A stretch of DNA of 13,608 nucleotides, taken from Savagea sp. Lineage in GTDB: Bacteria > Bacillota > Bacilli > Bacillales_A > Planococcaceae. The notes beneath the pieces are model-generated. The model made no database searches. It had not been told where the DNA came from and was given only the letters and a program-made list of their open reading frames with translations. This document shows, piece by piece, positions 5,323 through 12,547 of the stretch. The stretch covers positions 1 to 13,608 of the forward strand of contig JASLHQ010000126.1 of assembly GCA_030152265.1 (NCBI GenBank). Reading direction: 5' to 3'. The translations under genes and the position numbers were made by a program. Position 1 is the first letter of the stretch. Every line of letters begins with the position of its first letter.

Positions 5323-6318
5323 ATGACGACAAAACGTTACGCCTATATCGACAACGCGAAAGTGTTATTCATTTTTCTCGTCGTCTTCGGGCATTTAATT
5401 CAACCATTTACATCAAAAACGACAGGCATCTCTGCAATTTATACATGGATTTATACATTTCATATGCCTGCTTTTATTTTATTATCGGGATTTTTTGCAA
5501 AAGGAATGCATTCATTGCGCGACGTGTGGAAATTATTCAAACAATTGATCGTCCCTTATCTCATTTTCCAAATCGCCTACACTGGCTACTATTTTTGGAT
5601 TGGGAAAAATAACTGGACGACTGATAATATGTTCGTGCCGCACTGGTCGCTCTGGTTTTTACTTAGCTTATTCAGCTGGCATTTACTGTTGACCGTGTTC
5701 CGCCGCTTTCCAGCTTATGTCGGTTTACCGATCGCAGTCGTCATCGGGCTCGTCGTCGGATACAATGCCGATATCGGACATGCGTTCAGTTTATCCCGCA
5801 CTTTCGTCTTTTTCCCGTTCTTTTTAGCTGGGTATTTTTTAACGAAAGAACATTTAGAAAAGCTGCAACGCTCTGTTGTACGTTTCGGAGCGGTGCTCAT
5901 ATTGATCGCTTCTTTCCTCTTCGTCTATTACGGACCGAGTATTGATACAGGCTGGTTGCTTGCGTCAAAGTCGTATGAAACGCTCGGTGCTTCCGAAACC
6001 GGCGCGTTATGGCGACTCGTCGTGTATGGTGTCGCGACGATTATGACCGCCAGCGTCCTCGCGCTCATCCCGACACGAGAATGGCGTGGAACAGTGCTCG
6101 GGGAGCGAACGTTGTACGTCTATTTATTGCACGGGTTTTTCATTCAATATGCGCGCGCAAACGACTTCTTCACAGTCGATGCGACGATTGACTTATTCGC
6201 CCTTGCACTCATTGCCGCTGCACTCGTTCTCGTATTATCGAGCCAACCGGTCCGCATGATTACACAACCAATCATCGAGTTGCGCACAACTTTATGGAAA
6301 CAACATGAAGCGAAATAA
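5323..6318 (+). CDS. Acyltransferase-3 family membrane protein (NolL/fucose 4-O-acetylase-like)
   Basis: The 331-residue polytopic protein has about ten hydrophobic segments. The family hallmark is at the N-terminus: YIDNAKVLFIFLVVFGHLI, with Asp10 and the conserved His24 of the acyltransferase-3 fold. FHMPAFILLSGFF at 46-58 and HWSLWFLLSLF are also typical. Such proteins move acyl groups, usually acetyl from the cytosol, to sugars or lipids at the outer face of the membrane, modifying cell-surface polysaccharide. The exact acceptor cannot be inferred. The ATG at 5323 has AAAGGG 7-8 bases upstream; an in-frame GTG at 5314 overlaps that site. The gene stands alone with its own terminator; no clear promoter was found in 5249-5313. 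Confidence 0.87.
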   Translation: MTTKRYAYIDNAKVLFIFLVVFGHLIQPFTSKTTGISAIYTWIYTFHMPAFILLSGFFAKGMHSLRDVWKLFKQLIVPYLIFQIAYTGYYFWIGKNNWTTDNMFVPHWSLWFLLSLFSWHLLLTVFRRFPAYVGLPIAVVIGLVVGYNADIGHAFSLSRTFVFFPFFLAGYFLTKEHLEKLQRSVVRFGAVLILIASFLFVYYGPSIDTGWLLASKSYETLGASETGALWRLVVYGVATIMTASVLALIPTREWRGTVLGERTLYVYLLHGFFIQYARANDFFTVDATIDLFALALIAAALVLVLSSQPVRMITQPIIELRTTLWKQHEAK

Positions 6319-6361
6319 AAACATCCTACCTCAAGCGAGAATCGTATGAGGTAGGATGTTT
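6319..6361. terminator. Bidirectional terminator between convergent genes
   Basis: A perfect 15 bp stem (6319-6333 with 6347-6361) has a 13-base loop. The minus-strand side is followed by TTATTTC, and A/T-rich sequence follows on both sides. It overlaps the stop codon of the minus-strand gene (6360-6362). Confidence 0.82.
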
Positions 6362-7343
6362 AACGTTCTTTTTGTAAAATAAAGTAAACATTTTTATGTT
6401 CTAATTCTGTTAATAAGCCGTCATGATAATTTGGATTCACAGCGTACCATGGTTGCGCCTCGAAATATCGTTTTAAATCATCCGTACCGAATGGCATCCC
6501 ATGTCGCGCATAAATTTCATTGCGCGCGATACGCAACTGTTCTTTCGTCAACCCTTCCACATCTGCTTCGGTTAAAAGCTTCGTTTGACTTTCGGTTAAT
6601 ATGTAAGTGGCAGCAGGCGTTTCCGCTTCGACAGACTCTGCCTTCTCCATACTTCCAATCCAGTCATACAAATAAAAAGTGACGACGCCGATGACTAACA
6701 GTATAGCGACATAGTCCATCACTTTATTAAATGTAATAAACTGCGACTTGGCAACAGGTTCAGAGAAATCTTCAACAATTTGTGCCTCGACTGGATGATT
6801 GATGAAATATGTACGATCTAAATTTACTTCTTCTGGACGCATTTCTCCACGAATGACTTTCTCATATAAGCGCTCCATCTCTTGCCAAAAACGATACTCT
6901 TCCTGTAACCCGATCGCTTCGCAATAATCTCGCGCATACTTCCTTGCATCTCGCTCATTAAACGCCGCTAAATATTCCTCGGCCGTCGAAAATTCAGTTA
7001 AATAAAACTCGGTACGATAATAAATATGTTGAAAAGCATGTCGCATCTCATGCGCTAACGTAGACGCACAATAATGATCATAATGCATCGTAATATGGTG
7101 GTGTTCCGCATCATACAAACCACCGAATCCATTGTTAAAGCCTTCTTTCTGAACTGTTACTGACGGATATACTTTTAAATTTTCCGACAAGCGCTCATAA
7201 TGCTCGTGCACTTCCCGTTTCTCTTTTTCTGTGAATATCCCTTTAAATGTAACGACAAAAGACGCTCCTCGACGACCGTTAAAACCATTTAGTACTCGAT
7301 GGGGAAAACGTTTTTTACGAAATTCCAAAAATAAATTTGTCAC
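6360..7343 (-). CDS. HExxH metalloprotease-like protein with single membrane helix and YARHG domain
   Basis: This is 327 residues in three parts. Residues 1-195 form a soluble domain with a zinc-protease motif AHEMRHAFQH (HExxH, His98-Glu99-His102). Glu130 in NERDARKYA is a plausible third metal ligand, as in gluzincin-like enzymes. Residues 209-227 are one membrane helix (VAILLVIGVVTFYLYDW). Residues about 270-304 carry a YARHG domain (RNEIYARHGMPF, then YFEAQPWY), a short domain of surface and secreted proteins. With no signal peptide, the protease-like domain is probably cytosolic and the YARHG domain outside. Substrate and role are unknown. The start is a GTG at 7343; AAGGAGG lies 13 bases upstream, a long spacing, and no better start is visible. 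The gene stands alone between two promoters. Confidence 0.78.
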   Translation of the reverse strand: MTNLFLEFRKKRFPHRVLNGFNGRRGASFVVTFKGIFTEKEKREVHEHYERLSENLKVYPSVTVQKEGFNNGFGGLYDAEHHHITMHYDHYCASTLAHEMRHAFQHIYYRTEFYLTEFSTAEEYLAAFNERDARKYARDYCEAIGLQEEYRFWQEMERLYEKVIRGEMRPEEVNLDRTYFINHPVEAQIVEDFSEPVAKSQFITFNKVMDYVAILLVIGVVTFYLYDWIGSMEKAESVEAETPAATYILTESQTKLLTEADVEGLTKEQLRIARNEIYARHGMPFGTDDLKRYFEAQPWYAVNPNYHDGLLTELEHKNVYFILQKER

Positions 7344-7388
7344 TTTCTCTTTCTTTCCTCCTTTTTAACCGATTTCTCTATTCACCCT

Positions 7389-7417
7389 AATTTACTATAT
7401 TTACTTTTTAATGACAA
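7389..7417 (-). promoter_or_regulatory. Promoter of the metalloprotease-YARHG gene
   Basis: On the minus strand, TTGTCA (7412-7417) and TAAATT (7389-7394) are 17 bases apart, matching the sigma-A consensus at 5 and 4 of 6 positions. It lies about 45 bases upstream of the GTG start. Confidence 0.5.
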
Positions 7418-7526
7418 CGTAGCAGACGAACTTTTTTTCAATCTCTTCCATTTATATTCCCATTTTCAAATAATGTTGCTTTCGTCCTTTTATTACGTAA
7501 ACGTTTCATTTCCAATCATTTAGGTG

Positions 7527-7556
7527 TTGACTTTTGAAAATAAGTTCCTGTATCAT
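7527..7556 (+). promoter_or_regulatory. Promoter of the CC-motif protein - cstA operon
   Basis: TTGACT (7527-7532) and TATCAT (7551-7556) are separated by 18 bases. The leader would be about 60 bases. It is the best plus-strand candidate in this intergenic region, preceded by AT-rich sequence. Confidence 0.55.
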
Positions 7557-7624
7557 TATTTCAGTCGAAAGTTTTCAGATTATTTTAATAAATTTGATTA
7601 ATCTTACATAAAGGGGGTGGAGAT

Positions 7625-7909
7625 ATGTTTCAAGTTCAGTTAGATGAAAAGACAGAAGCTTGGTTAAAAACGAAAGATGCGTTAACGATTCAGCGATTAG
7701 AATTAAATGGTTGTTGTGTACCGAATGCGGAAGTGCAAAAGAAATTCGAAATTCCAGAAAACGAAGAAAATTTTTATAAATTGAGTGATTACGTCATTCC
7801 GATTTATATCGATAAAGGGCTTGATTTCAAAGAGGAGACGGTCATTTTACAATTGCGCGGCTTCAAACCATTTCTCTCCCTTCAAGTAGAAGGTTTAGTA
7901 CGTTTTTAA
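7625..7909 (+). CDS. Small CC-motif protein, possibly of the CC/Se-motif (seleno)protein family
   Basis: The 94-residue soluble protein begins with a helix (EKTEAWLKTKDA) and a strand (LTIQRLELNG), then adjacent cysteines Cys30-Cys31 in LNGCCVPNAEV. It continues with YKLSDYVIPIYIDKGLDF and a C-terminal beta region. A Cys-Cys pair after an early strand, followed by a short strand-loop region, resembles HesB-like CC/Se-motif proteins, in which one of the two may be selenocysteine in other organisms; a redox or metal role is inferred. I am not sure of the family. A strong AAGGGGG-type site lies just upstream. Downstream, its stop overlaps the ribosome site of the next gene, so the three genes 7625-10070 form one operon. 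Confidence 0.6.
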   Translation: MFQVQLDEKTEAWLKTKDALTIQRLELNGCCVPNAEVQKKFEIPENEENFYKLSDYVIPIYIDKGLDFKEETVILQLRGFKPFLSLQVEGLVRF

Positions 7910-7920
7910 GGAGGGTTTAC

Positions 7921-8448
7921 ATGCGAGCATTGTCTACTTTTGTCAACGATTTGACAAATCAATATACGCGTTATTTCGACGTCTATCGCGACCAGCAAAT
8001 CGATGGTTGGCCGATCGCCTTTTATGCGGTGCATCATCGCCGGGATGAACGATACATGTTATCGAAAAAAATTAAAGTGTACGGCATCGAAAATCAAGAG
8101 CTCGCTTTTACGACGGTTTGCGAGTCCGCGCCTACTCTCCCCCAAGTGCAGGACTTTAAACAAATGCTCGAACGCCAATATGAACAACATATCGATGCGC
8201 ATGAAGAACATATGTCGACCGTCGTTTACGGCATCATCGTGACGGAAGAAGACTTAACCGAAGATGTGGCAAAGGAGGTGAAAAAGTATCGAAAACTGAA
8301 ATTTCTGAAATTCGGATTGCACGGATGGATTGAATATTACATCATCGTCGTCAATCCGCACACCGAACGGATATGGGTGCATAAAAAGGGAGAAATGTTC
8401 ACCAAAAGCATTCAACAAATATTTGAAAGGGAGCGTGAGTCATTATGA
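7921..8448 (+). CDS. Uncharacterised protein of the cstA operon
   Basis: The 175-residue soluble protein has no signal peptide or membrane helix. Features are an aromatic N-terminus (NQYTRYFDVYRD), a block with WPIAFYAVHHRRDERYMLSKK, a long acidic helix around 75-97 containing HIDAHEEHM, and a C-terminus with LKFGLHGWIEYYIIVV and WVHKKGEMF. It is probably a conserved hypothetical of Bacilli; I do not recognise the family with confidence. It is soluble, unlike its membrane neighbour, and its stop overlaps the cstA ATG (ATGA), so its synthesis is tied to the transporter. That may mean a regulatory or accessory role, but nothing in the sequence proves it. The ATG at 7921 has AAGGAGGG placed across the previous stop codon. 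Confidence 0.7.
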   Translation: MRALSTFVNDLTNQYTRYFDVYRDQQIDGWPIAFYAVHHRRDERYMLSKKIKVYGIENQELAFTTVCESAPTLPQVQDFKQMLERQYEQHIDAHEEHMSTVVYGIIVTEEDLTEDVAKEVKKYRKLKFLKFGLHGWIEYYIIVVNPHTERIWVHKKGEMFTKSIQQIFERERESL

Positions 8449-10070
8449 ATTTAGTCACTTTACTTGCCATCGTTGGCATCATTTTCATTATCGCTTATTT
8501 TACATACGGAAAATATTTAGACAAAAAGCTCGGCATCGATCCGAACCGTAAAACACCTGCTGTTGAAATGGCAGACGGTGTCGATTACGTCGCAGCGCGC
8601 AAGCCTGTTTTATTCGGTCACCACTTCGCAACAATCGCAGGAGGTGGACCGATTGTCGGACCTGTTTCAGCCGCCGTATTCGGTTGGATTCCAGCCGTTA
8701 TTTGGATCGTCATCGGAAGTATTTTCATCGGAGGGGTACACGATTATACGTCCCTTCAAGCGTCGATTCGTCATAACGCTCAATCGATTGGGACAATTAT
8801 TCGAGAGTACATCGGAAAACGCGGACAAACGTTGTTTTTATCGTTCTCGATTGCGACATTAATGTTGATCGTCGGAGTATTTATCATTCTCGTGCGTGAT
8901 ACGTTCGTCAACGTGCCACAAGCGGCGACATCTTCGTTACTCTTTATCGGAGTGGCGATCATCTTCGGTCTACTCGTCAACCAAATTCGTATGAATTTCG
9001 TGACGGCGAGTATTTTAGGTGTCGTGCTCATGCTCGTTTCGGTATGGCTCGGAAACTTATTCCCACTCTCATTGAGCGGGACAGCATGGGTCGTTATTTT
9101 ACTCGTTTATGCGTACATCGCATCAGTATTACCAGTTTGGTTATTGTTACAACCACGTGATTACTTAAACTCATTTTTACTTTACGGTATGATGATCGGA
9201 GCGACACTCGGAATTATCGTCGCAAATCCTGTCATTAAAATGGCAGGGTATACCGGTTTCCATAACGATACACTCGGTTATTTATTCCCGATTTTATTCA
9301 TTACGATCGCTTGTGGTGCCGTATCAGGATTCCACTCGCTCGTATCTTCTGGAACGACAGCAAAACAGCTCGACAATGAGAAAAATGGACGCTTTATCAC
9401 ATATGGTGGAATGTTAATCGAAGGATTTTTAGCGGTCATTGCGATCGGTTCTATCGCATTTTTAACGCAGTCAGAATTCGTCTACCGTTTGAACGAACTC
9501 GGGGGTCCGATTCCGATTTTCTCAGCAGGTCTCGGTTATTTAATGAGTTCATTCGGTTTACCTGAAGCTGTCGGAACGACATTCGTCGCTTTAACCGCTT
9601 CTGCTTTCTTAATGACGACATTAGACTCTGCAACACGTCTCGGAAAATATGCGGTACAAGAATTCGCAGATGGCAAATCACGTCTCTTCTCGAATCATCA
9701 TATCGCAACGATCACAATCGTCGCAGGAGCGGCGGCACTCGCTTTATCAGGTACGTGGAACAAAGTGTGGCCACTTTTCGGATCAGCGAACCAAATGCTC
9801 GGAGCGGTCGCACTTCTTGCGGTGAGCGCATGGCTCGTCAGCAAAGGCGTCAATGCATGGTTTACGATTTTGCCGATGATTTTCATGTTTATCATTACAT
9901 TATCGGCTCTCGGTGTGCTCGTTTATGAAAACTTATTCCTCGGCGACAAACCGAACTATTTCTTAGCGATCGCAGCCTTTTTACTTCTCGTTCTCTGCGT
10001 GTTCTTAATGATTGAAGCGTGGAATGCGATGGTAAAAAAGAAAAATAAAGATGCAGCAGTAGAAGCATAA
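8445..10070 (+). CDS. cstA: CstA-family carbon starvation transporter
   Basis: The 541-residue protein has about 15 hydrophobic segments. Family motifs are clear: GHHFATIAGGGPIVGP at 58-73, HDYTSLQASIRH at 99-110, RDYLNSFLL at 238-246, and CGAVSGFHSLVSSGTTAKQL at 290-309. CstA and its relative BtsT import peptides or pyruvate in starved cells; which one applies here cannot be told. It is shorter than E. coli CstA (701) and B. subtilis CstA (about 598), consistent with the compact Gram-positive branch rather than truncation, since the C-terminus is a normal charged tail (VKKKNKDAAVEA). Start overlap with the preceding stop implies coupling; GGGAG lies 11 bases upstream. A terminator follows. 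Confidence 0.92.
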   Translation: MNLVTLLAIVGIIFIIAYFTYGKYLDKKLGIDPNRKTPAVEMADGVDYVAARKPVLFGHHFATIAGGGPIVGPVSAAVFGWIPAVIWIVIGSIFIGGVHDYTSLQASIRHNAQSIGTIIREYIGKRGQTLFLSFSIATLMLIVGVFIILVRDTFVNVPQAATSSLLFIGVAIIFGLLVNQIRMNFVTASILGVVLMLVSVWLGNLFPLSLSGTAWVVILLVYAYIASVLPVWLLLQPRDYLNSFLLYGMMIGATLGIIVANPVIKMAGYTGFHNDTLGYLFPILFITIACGAVSGFHSLVSSGTTAKQLDNEKNGRFITYGGMLIEGFLAVIAIGSIAFLTQSEFVYRLNELGGPIPIFSAGLGYLMSSFGLPEAVGTTFVALTASAFLMTTLDSATRLGKYAVQEFADGKSRLFSNHHIATITIVAGAAALALSGTWNKVWPLFGSANQMLGAVALLAVSAWLVSKGVNAWFTILPMIFMFIITLSALGVLVYENLFLGDKPNYFLAIAAFLLLVLCVFLMIEAWNAMVKKKNKDAAVEA

Positions 10071-10077
10071 CGAAAAT

Positions 10078-10115
10078 AAGGATGGATTCGTCATAAAGAC
10101 GGCTCCATCCTTTTT
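10078..10115 (+). terminator. Intrinsic terminator of the cstA operon
   Basis: AAGGATGGA pairs with TCCATCCTT, and inside it CGTC pairs with GACG around a 5-base loop. It is followed by TTTTT. It also faces the minus-strand nitrilase gene ending at 10117 and may serve it weakly. Confidence 0.87.
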
Positions 10116-10116
10116 G

Positions 10117-11361
10117 TTATTCGTAAATGAGTGCCTCGTATAAATCACGATATTTCACATTCAACCCGTTTTTAGAAGTCGGATTTTTTTCATATACGCT
10201 ATCAAATCCGTACATATGTTGTAAATCGAATCCGATCGTTGGACGTTCAAACAATTGTACGTCTTTATAACGATTCGTCTTCGCTCCGATGCGATAGTGC
10301 GGTGTATCAATCACTACCGCAATCCGATTTTCAATCGCACGCAATTTCGCTAAACTGATTGCATCTTCGTAAGAAAGCGACGCATCACAAAAATAAATGA
10401 ACAGCTCGTGATCTCCTGTAAAGCGCGGTTCTTCGAAAACGTATACCCGATCTTTCAACTGCTCTTCACCGCCGATATGAATATGTACTGTCCCTTCTTC
10501 CACATCCATGCGAAACGATTGTTCACTTGTCGCTTCAACTGCTCGATTTGGAATCGCTTGCCCCTCTTTCAAATGAATATGTGCTCCTTGTTCTCCGACA
10601 GTAAATGCTGTATACACTTTGTCACTATAATAGTGTGGAGTTTCTTCCAGCTCGTCTGTACTTTCTAGATCAAAAATTGAAAAAGCGTGCGTACTTTTTC
10701 CGGCGCTGCTACTTGTCATCGGAGCAATGCGTTTTCCGTCTCGGTACATGAGACGCTCTGACGCTTGACGCATCGATGTTCGATTGCCCATCGTACATAA
10801 AACAGGTCCTGAAAACTCCAATGAACGACCTTTCAAAATTGCTCCCCATTTTGACATTTTGACATTGCCACCAGTCAAATTAATATAAATGTCCATCCCT
10901 TCTTGATCGAAACGTTCCATAATGAGTGGATAATACATATCGTGACAAATCGAAAATTGAATATGTTTCCCTTTTAAATAAACGGGAGCGTAAATTGTCG
11001 CGATATTTTCTTCGCTCAACGCTTCTTCAAACATTACCCGATGCGCTGTCGCATGTTTAATATAGAAAGAAAAATTCGTTTCATATTGAGCTTCGTCTGC
11101 ATTCGGATTGTAATAGTATGCTTCTTCCGTTCCGATATCGAGTGAATAGCCGACGATGACGGCCGTTTGAAACTTATCGCCTAATGCCCGCACAGCATCC
11201 CACGGACTTAATTTTTCATGTTCGATATATTCGTACGCTTCTGGAAAAACGATTAAATCGACTGTCGGTTGTTTCGCTAAAAAATGTTGTAATTTCTCTT
11301 CTAATTCATCTAATGAGTACGTGTAGTTATCACCGTACGGTTGAACGAGTGCCACTTTCAT
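10117..11361 (-). CDS. Nitrilase-superfamily carbon-nitrogen hydrolase with C-terminal extension
   Basis: This is 414 residues. The first about 265 form the nitrilase fold with the catalytic triad visible: Glu41 in VFPEAY, Lys102 in FYIKHATAHR, and Cys139 in SICHDMYYP. INLTGGN with KWGAILKGRSLEFSG at about 171-185 is the usual region where the chain closes on the active site. Such enzymes hydrolyse or transfer amides and nitriles through a Cys thioester in the cytosol; the substrate is unknown. Residues about 270-414 add a domain not found in ordinary nitrilases (YVFEEPRFTGDHELFIYFCDASLSYEDA), with no family I recognise. The ATG at 11361 overlaps the upstream stop by ATGA, so it is translated with the nuclease-like gene; GGGGAG is about 9 bases away. 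Confidence 0.82.
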   Translation of the reverse strand: MKVALVQPYGDNYTYSLDELEEKLQHFLAKQPTVDLIVFPEAYEYIEHEKLSPWDAVRALGDKFQTAVIVGYSLDIGTEEAYYYNPNADEAQYETNFSFYIKHATAHRVMFEEALSEENIATIYAPVYLKGKHIQFSICHDMYYPLIMERFDQEGMDIYINLTGGNVKMSKWGAILKGRSLEFSGPVLCTMGNRTSMRQASERLMYRDGKRIAPMTSSSAGKSTHAFSIFDLESTDELEETPHYYSDKVYTAFTVGEQGAHIHLKEGQAIPNRAVEATSEQSFRMDVEEGTVHIHIGGEEQLKDRVYVFEEPRFTGDHELFIYFCDASLSYEDAISLAKLRAIENRIAVVIDTPHYRIGAKTNRYKDVQLFERPTIGFDLQHMYGFDSVYEKNPTSKNGLNVKYRDLYEALIYE

Positions 11362-12413
11362 CGTTCCCTCTCCCCTTTCAAAAGCTGTGTAGGTAGAAAA
11401 TAAGTATTTTGTAAGCCGAAATGTGTTTGGTACGTTTCTACTGCGTTGCGGAAGCTTTCATCTGCTACGATCCATCCGAATTGATGCAAACGTCCTGCGT
11501 TCATTAATCCCCCAATCGCATGTTTGTTTTGTCCAGTTTCGATTTCGATTCCTAATAGCGGATAATAAATGGATGTCACGTTCGGATATTTCAAAAGATG
11601 TGCTAGTCTCGGATACAACGTTACATCCGGCCCTAAATTTTCCGCAAGTTGTCGCAAAAATTGTACGAAACCTCCTTCTATTTCAAAGCCTGCTGACCAG
11701 TCGATTTTAGAGCAATAATAATAACTCGTCACCCCTCTCAACGGACGACGCTCCAATGGGGATGGTTCGTACGTGTATTCTTTCGGACGTTCGGTTTTCT
11801 GTTCATAATGAATTTTGTAATAATCCGACGTGTAATCTTGATGGAGCGCTAATTTCGTTTTTACTAATAAAGGATATAAACGCTTTGCGATTTGAAGTGA
11901 CTGTTTTTCTCCTCCAGACCCTTTCAAACGTGCGGCTCTTTCAGGTGCTAAAACGATGGTCGTCTCTTCTAAATGTTCCAACGTATGTAACATCGACGCA
12001 TCTAAAAAGAACAATTCATGATTTCCGAAAAGCTCTTGCATCGTGCGGACAATTTTCACCCCTCTACGATACGTATCCCGTTCCGTCGTCGCCTGTTCGT
12101 TCGCGACAACGATAAAACGATATTGCGTCGGTGCCATTAATAAATTTCCGACATTGCCGACTTGGTTTTTCGAAGATGTCGTCGAACCTTCTATTTCAAA
12201 AGCTGCAAAAGGTAACCACCGTTCGTCCAATAACATAACACCTGGTAAATGAGCTACGTTTAATTTTTGAACGTCAAGCAACCAAACGACATCATAGCGT
12301 GGAGCGTATCCTTGTTGTCGTTCAAATGTAAATTCTTCCTGCGCTCGAAACCCTAATGTTTCACCAATTGTAACGAGTTGTTGTTGAATGTCTTTCGTCG
12401 TATTTTTTGCCAC
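11358..12413 (-). CDS. Protein with two PD-(D/E)xK nuclease-like repeats, unknown function
   Basis: This is 351 residues from a GTG start at 12413, chosen because AAGGAG sits 9 bases upstream; the ATG at 12437 lacks a site. Residues 39-106 look like a nuclease core: RYDVVW (Asp41), then AAFEIEGSTTSSK (Glu73-x-Glu75, Lys82) and FIVVANE. Residues 280-319 repeat the pattern: LLGIEIETGQNK (Glu290-x-Glu292, Lys297) and GWIVADE, but the upstream acid is not evident. A D...ExE arrangement occurs in some restriction enzymes such as BamHI. A third FEIEGG lies at 243-248 without the rest. No helicase, methyltransferase or DNA-recognition domain is seen. It is the first gene of an operon with the nitrilase. 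DNA or RNA cleavage is an inference. Confidence 0.65.
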   Translation of the reverse strand: MAKNTTKDIQQQLVTIGETLGFRAQEEFTFERQQGYAPRYDVVWLLDVQKLNVAHLPGVMLLDERWLPFAAFEIEGSTTSSKNQVGNVGNLLMAPTQYRFIVVANEQATTERDTYRRGVKIVRTMQELFGNHELFFLDASMLHTLEHLEETTIVLAPERAARLKGSGGEKQSLQIAKRLYPLLVKTKLALHQDYTSDYYKIHYEQKTERPKEYTYEPSPLERRPLRGVTSYYYCSKIDWSAGFEIEGGFVQFLRQLAENLGPDVTLYPRLAHLLKYPNVTSIYYPLLGIEIETGQNKHAIGGLMNAGRLHQFGWIVADESFRNAVETYQTHFGLQNTYFLPTQLLKGERER

Positions 12414-12444
12414 TGAATCCCTCTCCTTCCGACTCATTGATCGT

Positions 12445-12473
12445 ACTACAAACTAACGACATAAAGGTGTACA
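12445..12473 (-). promoter_or_regulatory. Weak promoter candidate for the nuclease-like/nitrilase operon
   Basis: On the minus strand TGTACA (12468-12473) and TGTAGT (12445-12450) are 17 bases apart, each matching the consensus at 4 of 6 positions. Nothing better lies between the terminator at 12510 and the GTG start. Confidence 0.3.
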
Positions 12474-12510
12474 TTTCGATTTTTAAATGCGTTAATAATT
12501 CATTTAAAAT

Positions 12511-12547
12511 AAAAAAACGAAGGAGACGAATATCGCCTTCCTCCGTT
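12511..12547 (-). terminator. Intrinsic terminator of the EamA transporter gene
   Basis: The arms 12516-12524 and 12539-12547 form a 9 bp stem with one G-T wobble; CGA/TCG pairing inside extends the fold with an internal loop. On the minus strand seven T residues follow. It begins at the transporter stop codon and should isolate the transporter from the operon beyond. Confidence 0.75.

Noticed and set aside
7496..7511. CcpA cre-like site (GTAAACGTTTC) upstream of the cstA operon promoter
   Set aside because: Only the left half fits the cre consensus. The right half has several mismatches or a one-base deletion, so it is not strong enough to call.
8563..9895. Several open frames within cstA on both strands
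   Set aside because: They are shadows of a long membrane protein gene: no ribosome sites, no family features, and low-complexity or cysteine/serine-rich translations.
11184..12252. Plus-strand open frames opposite the nuclease-like and nitrilase genes
   Set aside because: They lie antisense to well-supported genes and lack start signals and recognisable domains.
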